Made by a program: the position numbers and the translations under genes | The notes under the pieces: generated by a model | The model's input: the letters and a program-made list of their open reading frames with translations, nothing else | Databases searched by the model: none | Told to the model about the DNA's origin: nothing | NCBI RefSeq assembly: GCF_902364025.1 | Contig: NZ_CABJCG010000009.1 | Location: forward strand, 2,965 to 66,964 | Length of the DNA stretch: 64,000 nt | Direction of reading: 5' to 3' | Source: Enterocloster lavalensis | Lineage (GTDB): Bacteria > Bacillota > Clostridia > Lachnospirales > Lachnospiraceae | Shown: positions 40,380-48,364 of the stretch, one piece after another | Numbering within the stretch: the stretch's first letter is position 1 | How the letters are laid out: every line of letters begins with the position of its first letter

Positions 40380-41485
40380 GAGAGATATTGATCAGGCACT
40401 GGGAACATTATCCCAGGATGGAAGCGCAGGATCTGGTAAAACTGATTTATCAGTCGGAGTTTGGCGGCGGGCATCTGATCCGGGATCCGGGGGAGAGCCT
40501 GAGACGGCTGCAGGCGGAATATGAGGCCCGGGAATGGGGAGCGGCAGAGGCGCAGAACGGAGCGTTGGCGGCGTCCGGTCCGGATGGATGGAAGTATGTG
40601 GAACCGGCGGGGGGCGGGATGTGCCGCATCAAGCTGGCGGCTTTGGATCTGGGGCTTGAGGCGGAGACGCTGAACCGCATGTTTGTCCGGTCCGCAGAGG
40701 AGGTAAAGGGCAGCGTTAGCGGGATGAGGGCGGGGCTTAGGGAGCTTCTCAATCTGTGCGGGGCGGAAATTTCCCTGGACCGGGAAACGGTGCGGGCTTA
40801 TATCCGCGCGTATGAGGCAAAGGAGTACCCGGCGGTGAGCCACAGTAGCGCGTACCGGGAAGCATACCATCCGGCCTACCGGATTGTGAACGCCATGTAC
40901 GGACGGTTTCTTCCGCTGTTTGTGCGCATCGACCGTCTGCTTGGCGAGGCCGGCGGCCGCACCGTGAACATTGCGGTGGACGGTATGAGCGGCAGCGGAA
41001 AGAGTACGCTTGCAAAGCTTTTAACGGGCATTTACGACTGTAATGTGTTTCACATGGACGACTTCTTCCTTCAGCCCTTTCAGCGGGTTCCTGAGCGTTT
41101 CCGTGAGCCTGGGGGCAATGTGGATTACGAGCGCTTTAAAACCCAGGTGATCGATTGTCTGGACAGCCCGCAGGGAGTGGAATATCAGGTCTATGACTGC
41201 TGCGCGCAGAGGCTTTCGAAAACGGTGCGCGCTCCCCGGCGGACCTTCAATGTGATCGAGGGTTCCTACAGTCAGCACCCTTATTTTGGAAATTGTTACG
41301 ATCTGCGGGTGTTTCTGGAGGTGGGGGAGGACGAGCAGAGGGAGCGCATCCGCAGGCGCAACGGGGAATTTATGCTGAGACGCTTTGAGGAGGAATGGAT
41401 TCCCATGGAAAATGCCTATTTTAAGGCTTGTAATATCCGGGAAAACAGCCAAATGGTCTTGACAAACCGGGACCAAATGCTATAA
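40376..41485 (+). CDS. Uridine kinase-like P-loop kinase with extra N-terminal domain
   Basis: 369 residues. Residues 195-369 form a PRK/uridine kinase-like domain with Walker A GMSGSGKST (203-211) and the HMDDFFLQPFQR substrate loop. Residues 1-185 are a helical domain without a name I know (YQSEFGGGHLIRD motif near 25-37). Kinases of this class phosphorylate nucleosides or vitamins. The overlap with the ECF gene suggests it traps the imported compound. The end of the gene carries the thrS promoter. Confidence 0.8.
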   Translation: MREILIRHWEHYPRMEAQDLVKLIYQSEFGGGHLIRDPGESLRRLQAEYEAREWGAAEAQNGALAASGPDGWKYVEPAGGGMCRIKLAALDLGLEAETLNRMFVRSAEEVKGSVSGMRAGLRELLNLCGAEISLDRETVRAYIRAYEAKEYPAVSHSSAYREAYHPAYRIVNAMYGRFLPLFVRIDRLLGEAGGRTVNIAVDGMSGSGKSTLAKLLTGIYDCNVFHMDDFFLQPFQRVPERFREPGGNVDYERFKTQVIDCLDSPQGVEYQVYDCCAQRLSKTVRAPRRTFNVIEGSYSQHPYFGNCYDLRVFLEVGEDEQRERIRRRNGEFMLRRFEEEWIPMENAYFKACNIRENSQMVLTNRDQML

Positions 41486-41486
41486 T
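41459..41486 (+). promoter_or_regulatory. thrS promoter within the kinase gene
   Basis: TTGACA, 16 bp, TATAAT, lying in the last codons of the kinase gene. It drives the T-box leader. Confidence 0.9.
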
Positions 41487-41492
41487 CGAACC

Positions 41493-41735
41493 AGACAAAG
41501 GCTTTGAAGGAACCAGTAATCAGCGGGATGTATCCAGAGAGCGGGCGCAGTTGGTGGAAGGCCCGTATGCAGAAGGCTGATGAATACCAGTCCTGAGCCG
41601 TGCCAGGGAGACCGCGGACGGATTCCGGTTGAAATGGCGCCGTGCCCCCGCGTTAAGGGATAATGAGTGAAAGATCAAGGTGGAACCGTGTGCATGCACC
41701 CTTGGATACAAGAATGTGTCCAGGGTTTTTTTATT
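41493..41735 (+). ncRNA. T-box leader of threonyl-tRNA synthetase gene
   Basis: The conserved T-box AAGGTGGAACCGTG lies at 41677-41690, followed by a terminator. Stem I carries GAATACCAG with ACC (41586-41588) as the likely specifier codon, which reads threonine and fits the gene downstream. Uncharged tRNA-Thr would stabilise the antiterminator and let transcription enter thrS. Confidence 0.93.
41699..41732 (+). terminator. T-box terminator
   Basis: CCCTTGGATACA pairs with TGTGTCCAGGG, then seven T. It is mutually exclusive with the T-box antiterminator. Confidence 0.9.
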
Positions 41736-41736
41736 T

Positions 41737-41749
41737 GGATGCAATGGGC
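41737..41749 (+). repeat. Post-terminator motif GRATGCAATGGGC, copy 3
   Basis: GGATGCAATGGGC five bases after the T-run of the T-box terminator, inside the thrS leader. The 180 nt from here to the start codon show no gene. Confidence 0.75.
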
Positions 41750-41928
41750 CCGCCGGAGCTGTCCGCAGGCGATTGCTTCTTAGACCGCCGGGAACACATT
41801 TTGCGCGAAGGCCAAGGCCGTGAAAGCGGCTTGATTCCGGCGGGCCTGCCGCGTTTTGAACAATGCTGAGATGCGGCCGGAGGCATTTCACGGACAAGAA
41901 TCCAAACGGATGAAAGGAGATTTGTACA

Positions 41929-43683
41929 ATGAGGATTATTTTACCGGACGGAAGCGTTCAGGAAGCGGAGGACGAGCTGCGGGCGATCCGCCACACCGCC
42001 TCCCATGTGCTGGCTCAGGCTGTGAAGCGCCTGTACCCGGAGACCAAGCTGGCCATCGGACCGGCCATTGACGACGGATTTTACTATGATTTCGACCGCG
42101 AGGGCGGATTTACCCCTGAGGATCTGGAGAAGCTGGAAGGGGAGATGACGAAGATTGTCAAGGAAAATCTTCCGGTGAAGCCCTTTGTGCTGCCCAGGGA
42201 CGAGGCCATTAAGTTTATGGAGGAAAAGGGCGAGCCTTACAAGGTGGAGCTGATCGAGGATCTTCCGGACGAGGAGACCATCAGCTTTTATACTCAGGGC
42301 GAGTTTACGGACCTGTGCGCAGGCCCCCATATCATGTACACCAAGGGCGTGAAGGCCTTTAAGCTGACCAGCATCGCGGGGGCTTACTGGAGAGGCAGCG
42401 AGAAGAACAAGATGCTGACCAGAATTTACGGCACGGCGTTCGCCAATAAGGCGGACCTGGAGCAGTACCTGACCATGATGGAGGAGGCCAAGAAGCGCGA
42501 CCACCGCAAGCTTGGCAAGGAGCTGGGACTGTTTATGTTCGCGGACGAGGGGCCGGGATTCCCGTTCTTCCTGCCAAAGGGCATGACCCTGAAAAACACG
42601 CTGATCGACTATTGGAGGCAAATCCATCTGAGAGAGGGTTATCAGGAGGTTTCCACGCCCATTATCCTGAGCCGCAAGCTGTGGGAGAATTCCGGGCATT
42701 GGGATCACTACAAGGACAATATGTACACCACGGTGATCGACGAGGAGGATTTCGCGGTTAAGCCCATGAACTGCCCCGGCGGCATGCTGGTGTACAAGAA
42801 TACGCCCCACTCCTACCGGGAGCTGCCCCTGCGGGTGGGCGAGCTGGGACTGGTGCACCGCCATGAGAAGAGCGGACAGCTCCACGGCCTGATGCGGGTG
42901 CGCTGCTTTACCCAGGACGACGCGCACATTTTCATGCGGGACGACCAGATCGAGGACGAGATCAAGGGCGTTACCCGGCTGATCAACGAGGTTTACAGCC
43001 AGTTCGGCTTTGAGTATTTTGTGGAGCTTTCCACCCGTCCGGAGGATTCCATGGGGTCCGACGAGGACTGGGAGATGGCCACCAACGGCCTGAGAAAGGC
43101 TTTGGAGGACATGGGCCTGGATTATATCGTCAACGAGGGCGACGGCGCGTTCTACGGCCCCAAGATCGATTTCCACCTGCGGGATTCTCTGGGAAGAACC
43201 TGGCAGTGCGGCACCATTCAGCTGGATTTCCAGATGCCCCAGCGGTTTGACCTGGAGTATACGGCGGAGGATGGCAACAAGAAGCGTCCCATCATGATCC
43301 ACAGGGTATGCTTCGGGTCCATTGAGCGCTTTATCGGCATTCTGATCGAGCATTTCGCGGGCAAGTTCCCGGTATGGCTGGCTCCGGTGCAGGTGAAGGT
43401 GATTCCGGTGTCCGAGAAGTCCATGGATTACGCCACCGGCGTTTACGAGAAGCTGAAGGCGGCGGGCATCCGCACCGAGCTGGATCACAAGGACGAGAAG
43501 GTGGGCTACAAGATCCGCCAGGCGCAGCTTGAGAAGGTTCCCTTTATGCTGGTTCTGGGCGAGAAGGAAGCGGCAGAGGGCGCGATCACGGTCCGCAGCC
43601 GGGACAAGGGCGATCTGGGCGCCGCGCAGCTTGAGGCGTTTATCAGCGATGTGAAGCGGATGATTGAGACGAAAGAGATGTAA
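41929..43683 (+). CDS. thrS: Threonyl-tRNA synthetase, short form without TGS domain
   Basis: 584 residues. It charges tRNA-Thr with threonine. The editing domain begins almost at once (HTASHVLAQAV near residue 24; the CAGPHIMYTKG segment holds the fourth motif), then the class II catalytic core with zinc ligand Cys in MNCPGG, RCFTQDDAHIF, and motif 3 (CFGSIERFIGILIEHF), and the anticodon-binding domain. Usual ThrRS has about 640 residues with an N-terminal TGS domain, of which only ILPDGS remains. The start has GAAAGGAGA and is controlled by the T-box. Confidence 0.96.
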   Translation: MRIILPDGSVQEAEDELRAIRHTASHVLAQAVKRLYPETKLAIGPAIDDGFYYDFDREGGFTPEDLEKLEGEMTKIVKENLPVKPFVLPRDEAIKFMEEKGEPYKVELIEDLPDEETISFYTQGEFTDLCAGPHIMYTKGVKAFKLTSIAGAYWRGSEKNKMLTRIYGTAFANKADLEQYLTMMEEAKKRDHRKLGKELGLFMFADEGPGFPFFLPKGMTLKNTLIDYWRQIHLREGYQEVSTPIILSRKLWENSGHWDHYKDNMYTTVIDEEDFAVKPMNCPGGMLVYKNTPHSYRELPLRVGELGLVHRHEKSGQLHGLMRVRCFTQDDAHIFMRDDQIEDEIKGVTRLINEVYSQFGFEYFVELSTRPEDSMGSDEDWEMATNGLRKALEDMGLDYIVNEGDGAFYGPKIDFHLRDSLGRTWQCGTIQLDFQMPQRFDLEYTAEDGNKKRPIMIHRVCFGSIERFIGILIEHFAGKFPVWLAPVQVKVIPVSEKSMDYATGVYEKLKAAGIRTELDHKDEKVGYKIRQAQLEKVPFMLVLGEKEAAEGAITVRSRDKGDLGAAQLEAFISDVKRMIETKEM

Positions 43684-43693
43684 ATAGATGAAT

Positions 43694-43745
43694 GAAAGCC
43701 CCCGGGGTGCGGCAGAGGAGAGTCTGCTGCGGCCCCGGGGGCTTT
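43694..43745. terminator. Bidirectional terminator behind thrS
   Basis: Very GC-rich stem AAAGCCCCCGGGG-GGCAGA / TCTGC-GGCCCCGGGGGCTTT between convergent genes. The T-run is short in both directions. Confidence 0.8.
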
Positions 43746-43767
43746 AGGATGCGGCCGATGGTTTTAT

Positions 43768-44250
43768 TTATTGGATCAGCTGGTCGATCTGATCCCAGAT
43801 GTCCTGAATCTGTTCCATATAGTTCAGGGCTTCTTTTTTCTGGTCAAGGGCCTGGTCCAGCTTGGCGAGGGCTTCGTCGTAGCGTCCCCCGGCGGCGTCC
43901 GCTCTGGCCTGGGCCTTTAAGAGCCTGACCTGGCCGGACGCATCCGTGTAGGATACCTGGATTCCGGCGATGTCATTTTTGAGCTCTTTAACCTGTTTCC
44001 AGGCGTCCTTGTTCTCCTTTAACCGGCCGTCTTCCTTCTGGGCCTTGCGCGTCTCCTTACACTGGGCTGCACAGGTCTTGTTCTCGTCTTTGATACGGGA
44101 AATCTCGTTCCCCGTGGTCTCCAGCTCCTGGCGGGTCTGGGCCGACTCGTCCCGGTATTCGACTTTTGTCTGGGCCGCAAATGCGGGGAAGCTCATGGTG
44201 CAGGCCAGGGCGGCCGTGCAGAGCAGCATAGCTGTCTTTTTCCGTTTCAT
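43768..44250 (-). CDS. Secreted coiled-coil protein
   Basis: 160 residues: signal peptide ending near AFAAQ (about 1-25), then an almost wholly helical, charged coiled coil with a short break around residue 95. No enzyme motif. Divergent from a two-component system with a 170-bp shared gap, so it could be its target. Similar small exported helical proteins occur in Clostridia without known function. Ribosome site GGAGGAAT. Confidence 0.78.
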   Translation of the reverse strand: MKRKKTAMLLCTAALACTMSFPAFAAQTKVEYRDESAQTRQELETTGNEISRIKDENKTCAAQCKETRKAQKEDGRLKENKDAWKQVKELKNDIAGIQVSYTDASGQVRLLKAQARADAAGGRYDEALAKLDQALDQKKEALNYMEQIQDIWDQIDQLIQ

Positions 44251-44419
44251 CTGTGATTCCTCCTTGGAGATTTAGAATAGTATCTGTTCTATTAAGGAGA
44301 TAATAGCATATTCCATGGAGGCTATAACAGTTTCAAGCTGTGGCAAAATTGTGGCAGCGGTTTACGAATTCCTGACTGGATGGTAAGATAGCCATAAATA
44401 TGAATTTTGGGAGGGAAAC

Positions 44420-45121
44420 ATGGCGAAATCCATTTACGTGGCGGACGATGAACTGCATATACGCAATCTGATCCAGACGTTTCTGGCCAACGAGGGGTAT
44501 GAGGTGAGGACGTTTGCGGACGGGGACAGCCTGTTTCAGGCGTTTTGTGAGCGCTGCCCCGACCTGATCATACTGGATATCATGATGCCGGGCACGGATG
44601 GCCTGAGCCTGTGCGCCAGAATCCGCGGGGAGAGCCGGGTGCCGATTATGATTGTGTCCGCAAAGGACAGCCCGCTGGACCGGGTGACGGGAATTACCCT
44701 GGGAAGCGACGATTATATGGTGAAGCCGTTTTTGCCGCTGGAGCTGGTGGCCAGGGTTAAGGCACTGTTCAGGCGGGCGGAGTACAGCCGGACGGAGGCG
44801 CCTACGGCGTTTCGATGCGGGAATCTTCTGCTGGAACAGGGGGCGCGGACCATTACGGTGGGCGGGGAGGCGTTTTCGGTCACGCCCACGGAGTTCGATT
44901 TTCTCTCCTATCTGTTGGAGCGCGCAGGTCAGGCCGTGTCCAAGCAGGAGCTGATGCGGGAGATCTGGAAGCTGCCGGATTATGAGCTGGATACGCGGGT
45001 GGCGGACGATCTGGTGAAACGGCTGCGCCGAAAGCTGAAGGAGGCGGGCTGCAGCGCATCGGTTAAGACGGTGTGGGGGTTCGGGTTCCGCCTGGAGGGC
45101 GGGAAGGAGGGTGAAACATGA
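44420..45121 (+). CDS. OmpR-family response regulator
   Basis: 233 residues: receiver with Asp9-Asp10, acceptor Asp53 (LDIMMPG), SAKD switch and Lys of VKPF; winged-helix domain (about 130-228) with VTPTEFDFLSYLLE. It overlaps the kinase gene (ATGA), so the two form a normal two-component pair. The gap to the divergent secreted-protein gene holds an imperfect TAGAA...TTCTA palindrome near 44275 that may be an operator. Ribosome site GGGAGGG. Confidence 0.93.
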   Translation: MAKSIYVADDELHIRNLIQTFLANEGYEVRTFADGDSLFQAFCERCPDLIILDIMMPGTDGLSLCARIRGESRVPIMIVSAKDSPLDRVTGITLGSDDYMVKPFLPLELVARVKALFRRAEYSRTEAPTAFRCGNLLLEQGARTITVGGEAFSVTPTEFDFLSYLLERAGQAVSKQELMREIWKLPDYELDTRVADDLVKRLRRKLKEAGCSASVKTVWGFGFRLEGGKEGET

Positions 45122-46551
45122 TTTCCCGCATACGCATGCGCATTTTTATTCCGATGTTGTTTCTGATTTTGCTGTTTCCCCTGCTGTCCTGGGGGATTTT
45201 TTCGTCTGCCTCGGACTGGTATATGAGCCGGCTTTCCAGACAGAGTCTGGAGGAGATGATGGGCCAGATACGGATTGTGGGGGACCGGCTTTACAGCGGG
45301 GATGAGGAGGTTTCGAGGGATGAGGAGAAGGAGCTGTCCAGGGAATTTTTAAGTCAGATCAGGGCGTTTATCCGCAAGGACAGGCCAAGGGCCCAGCTTC
45401 TGGCTGTCAATTCGCGGTTGAAGCTGACTTACCCCAAGACAGGGGACTACCAGCCGGATACCCAGGCCATCTATGAGGTCTGCCGGGAAATGATTCTGAG
45501 CCGTGAGCAGGGGAAGGAGGGCTGGGAGGACATACAGGAAGCCAGAGTTGGGGATGCGCATTATCTGATCAGCCTGTATGAGACGGAGAGTCAGGCGAAC
45601 ATCCGGGGGAAGTATCTGTTCTGTTACGTGGCGGTCCCGGATACGAAGGCGCTGCTCTCGTACACCGGAGCGCTATTGCTGCTGATCGCCGGAGTGCTGG
45701 CTCTTTTGGCGCTGGCTGCGGCCTGGGTGGTCGCCGGGAGCATCGCAAAGCCGCTTCAGGCGTTGTGCTTCCACACGCGGAGTATTGGAAAGGGGCGGTT
45801 TACACGGATGGAACGGCCGTGTTCCATTCGGGAGATCGAGGAGCTGAGGCGGGATTTCAACCGGATGGCCGGGGAGTTGGAACAGCTAAACCGCCAGCAG
45901 ACGGCATTTTTCCAGAACGCGTCCCATGAGCTGCGCACGCCGCTGATGTCCATCTGCGGTTACGCCCAGGGGATACAGTGCGGTGTATTCCCGGATCATC
46001 AGGAGGCCGCGGGGATTATTCTGGAGGAGACCATGCGGATGAAGGAGCTGGTGGACGGGATTCTTACGATGTCAAAGCTGGACGGGGGAAGGGTGGAGTT
46101 AAATTGCCGGGAAATGGACCTGGCCGGGTTTATCCGGGACGAGCTGACTTCCCTGAAGGGGATGGAGGTTGCGGAACAGATTCAGTTTCAGATGCAGGAG
46201 GGACCGGAACCAGTCATGGCGTTGGCTGACCGGGAGCTGCTGGAACGGGCGTTCCGCAACGTGATCTCCAACTGCGTGCGCTATGCCGCAAGCCTGGTGG
46301 AGGTGAGGGCTGAGCTGCGGGACGGGTGGGCTGCGGTCACAATCGCGGACGACGGGCCCGGTTTCCCGGAGCGGGATTTACCCCATGTTTTTGAGCGGTT
46401 TTATAAAGGGCAGGGAGGCAATTTCGGCATCGGGCTGTCCATCGTGCGCACGGCCATGGAATATCAGGGGGGAAGGGTGGAAGCGTACAACCGGGCGGCT
46501 CCGGGGCATGGGGCGGTGTTTGTTTTGTGGCTGCCGTTGAAACGAAAATAA
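45118..46551 (+). CDS. HAMP-containing sensor histidine kinase
   Basis: 477 residues: membrane helix (7-30), extracellular sensor (about 31-178), second helix (181-206), HAMP (about 207-258), HisKA with His270 in SHELRTPL, and HATPase_c with NVISNCVRYA, DDGPGF and GNFGIGLSIV. Cognate of the regulator gene it overlaps. The stimulus is unknown. Confidence 0.94.
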   Translation: MISRIRMRIFIPMLFLILLFPLLSWGIFSSASDWYMSRLSRQSLEEMMGQIRIVGDRLYSGDEEVSRDEEKELSREFLSQIRAFIRKDRPRAQLLAVNSRLKLTYPKTGDYQPDTQAIYEVCREMILSREQGKEGWEDIQEARVGDAHYLISLYETESQANIRGKYLFCYVAVPDTKALLSYTGALLLLIAGVLALLALAAAWVVAGSIAKPLQALCFHTRSIGKGRFTRMERPCSIREIEELRRDFNRMAGELEQLNRQQTAFFQNASHELRTPLMSICGYAQGIQCGVFPDHQEAAGIILEETMRMKELVDGILTMSKLDGGRVELNCREMDLAGFIRDELTSLKGMEVAEQIQFQMQEGPEPVMALADRELLERAFRNVISNCVRYAASLVEVRAELRDGWAAVTIADDGPGFPERDLPHVFERFYKGQGGNFGIGLSIVRTAMEYQGGRVEAYNRAAPGHGAVFVLWLPLKRK

Positions 46552-46609
46552 TGGGCGGAGGTATCGGCCGGAAAGGCAGGATTCAAAACGGAAGCCGCAG
46601 AGGGTGAGT

Positions 46610-47071
46610 CTACAGCTTCCGGATGGGAAAGAGCATATAATTGATTCCGGTCTGCGGGCAGGTGAAGTCCTGGACAGCGCCTGCCAGCATCAGATTGTGT
46701 TCGTGTAAATATTGAATCGTATCGGAAAAGGTATGCTCGGTCTCACACGCCACGGAGATATATTCATAGCCGGGAACGATCCATTTTGTCCAGCCGACGG
46801 GGGCTTCGGCGTCAGGTTCGCATTCGACGCCCGCGAGATAAAGTCCCTGGCTGAAATTCTCCCAGGGATTAAACGTGCGGGAAAAATCAGACATTGCGCC
46901 CCAGATTCCGGCGATCGTTCCGTCAGTGTTCTTCTTGGCCAGGTGTTGAATTTCCTTGAAATGGGAATTGGCATCCTCCCATAATCGCTGAATAAATCCC
47001 GTTCCGTCTGTGGTGGATCCTTCTTTTCCGATTACGGCGAAGGATCTTTTTTCATATCGTTCTATTTTCAT
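46610..47071 (-). CDS. GyrI-like / AraC effector-binding domain protein
   Basis: 153 residues of the GyrI-like small-molecule-binding fold (SHS2 duplication): starts KIERYEKRSFAVIGKE, has WGAMSDFSRTFNPW and KWIVPGYEYISVAC. Such stand-alone domains bind drugs or metabolites. It overlaps the end of the LacI-family gene by four bases, so both are made together; a link to the sugar module is likely but unclear. Confidence 0.85.
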   Translation of the reverse strand: MKIERYEKRSFAVIGKEGSTTDGTGFIQRLWEDANSHFKEIQHLAKKNTDGTIAGIWGAMSDFSRTFNPWENFSQGLYLAGVECEPDAEAPVGWTKWIVPGYEYISVACETEHTFSDTIQYLHEHNLMLAGAVQDFTCPQTGINYMLFPIRKL

Positions 47072-48105
47072 ACGCAGGTTTCTCCGATTACGGCTTTGCA
47101 GCTCTCCCGCGCCACGATGTGGTGGGGCACAATGGTTTTGGTGGCCATCAGGTCCGGGGTCTCGATATGGCTGATCATCTGGGAGGCCGCCTCGATGCCC
47201 AGCTGGAAGGAGTTGATGTCCATGCTTGTAAGGGGCGGGTAGGTCAGGCGGGCGAAGAGGGAGTTGTTGAAGGAGATGATGGATAAGTCTCCCGGGATGG
47301 AAATTCCCAGTTCAGCGCAGGTCTTTTCCAGGGCCATGGCCAGGATGTCGTCGCTGACCAGAACCGCGGTGGGGCGGTCTTGGGCGGTCAGAAGGGTTTC
47401 CAGGGCCAGGTTCCGTTCCTCGGGTACTTCGGGCGCCTCGATGCACAGATCGGGGCGGAAGGGGACCTGGTGCTCCGCCAGGGACAGCAGATAGCCGGAC
47501 TTTCGGTCCTTGTTGAAGAGCAGGGAGTGGTCCCCGGACAGGTAGGCGATCCGGCGGTGGCCCAGCCCAAACAGGTAGTCCGCGGCTTCCCTGCCCGCCA
47601 GTACGTTGTCATTGTCCACATAGATGGTCTGGTTGACGTTCCGGTAGGCTTTTCCGATGAGCACGTATAAAAGGCCCTCATCGTAGAGATAATCGATTAC
47701 CGGGTCCTGTTCTTTTGAGTAGAGCACGATGTGACCCTCGGCCTGGCCTTTTTTTGCCATAATCTTGACGGCGGCCAGGATTTCCTCCTCGTTCTGGCCG
47801 GTGATCACGGTGTTGATGTACTGCTTCTGGTTGCAGAATTGGCTGATTCCGCGGATCACTTCCAGATAGAAGGAGTTCTCGTAGGCTTCCTTCTGGGACG
47901 GTGGGAGAATGATGCCGATGGTGCGGGAGTTCTGGGTGGCCAGGCTGCTGGCCTGGAAATTCGGCTCGTATCCCAGCTGTTCCATGGCCTGGCGTACTTT
48001 TTCCTTGGTCTGGCGGCTGATGGACGGGTGATCCTTGCAGGTGCGGGATACGGTTGAGGGGGATACGCCGGCGAGGGCGGCGACATCTTTTATGGTTACG
48101 GGCAT
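47068..48105 (-). CDS. LacI-family repressor, probably of the maltose-type module
   Basis: 345 residues: LacI helix-turn-helix (TIKDVAALAGVSPSTVSRT, 4-22) and hinge, then a periplasmic-binding-like effector domain with IGIILPPS and RRIAYLSGD. Divergent from the PTS gene with a 260-bp gap that holds a TGCAAGCGGTTGCA palindrome fitting this family. The neighbours (glucose/maltose-type PTS, 4-alpha-glucanotransferase) make a MalR-like role likely. The symbol is left out because the effector is not shown. Confidence 0.92.
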   Translation of the reverse strand: MPVTIKDVAALAGVSPSTVSRTCKDHPSISRQTKEKVRQAMEQLGYEPNFQASSLATQNSRTIGIILPPSQKEAYENSFYLEVIRGISQFCNQKQYINTVITGQNEEEILAAVKIMAKKGQAEGHIVLYSKEQDPVIDYLYDEGLLYVLIGKAYRNVNQTIYVDNDNVLAGREAADYLFGLGHRRIAYLSGDHSLLFNKDRKSGYLLSLAEHQVPFRPDLCIEAPEVPEERNLALETLLTAQDRPTAVLVSDDILAMALEKTCAELGISIPGDLSIISFNNSLFARLTYPPLTSMDINSFQLGIEAASQMISHIETPDLMATKTIVPHHIVARESCKAVIGETCV

Positions 48106-48316
48106 AGGCGGCCTCCTGATTGAACTTTTGATCTAGTTTTATTTTATCGGTTTATGCAAAATTTGTCAAATGGATTTGCATTGTTTGCATAAGTTGTAGC
48201 GTTGGTTTGCGTGATAAAAGTGCACAAAAAGAGAGAAGGGTTTTTGGATAAAAGGTAGAAAAGCAAAAATATTGGAAAAAGTAGTTGAATTTATTGGGCG
48301 GCTATTTTATATTTAG

Positions 48317-48343
48317 TGCAAGCGGTTGCACAAAGTTGCGCAA
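48317..48343. promoter_or_regulatory. LacI-type operators before PTS gene
   Basis: The palindrome TGCAA-GCGG-TTGCA (48317-48330) is followed closely by TTGCGCAA (48336-48343), 22-48 bp before the PTS start. Further TTTGCAT/TATGCAAA half-sites at 48150-48200 lie on the repressor side and may allow autoregulation. Confidence 0.72.
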
Positions 48344-48364
48344 ATGAATTTCAGGAGGATGGAT

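Noticed and set aside
41941-43488. A 515-codon antisense frame inside thrS
   Set aside because: It lies wholly opposite a well conserved synthetase, a usual effect of GC-rich codon use; no ribosome site.
44275-44300. TAGAA...TTCTA palindrome as a terminator
   Set aside because: AT-rich with no T-run and placed between divergent promoters; at most an operator.
46590-46621. GGAAGC/GCTTCC hairpin as terminator of the histidine kinase gene
   Set aside because: The loop is long, no T-run follows, and it overlaps the end of the convergent gene. Too weak to list.
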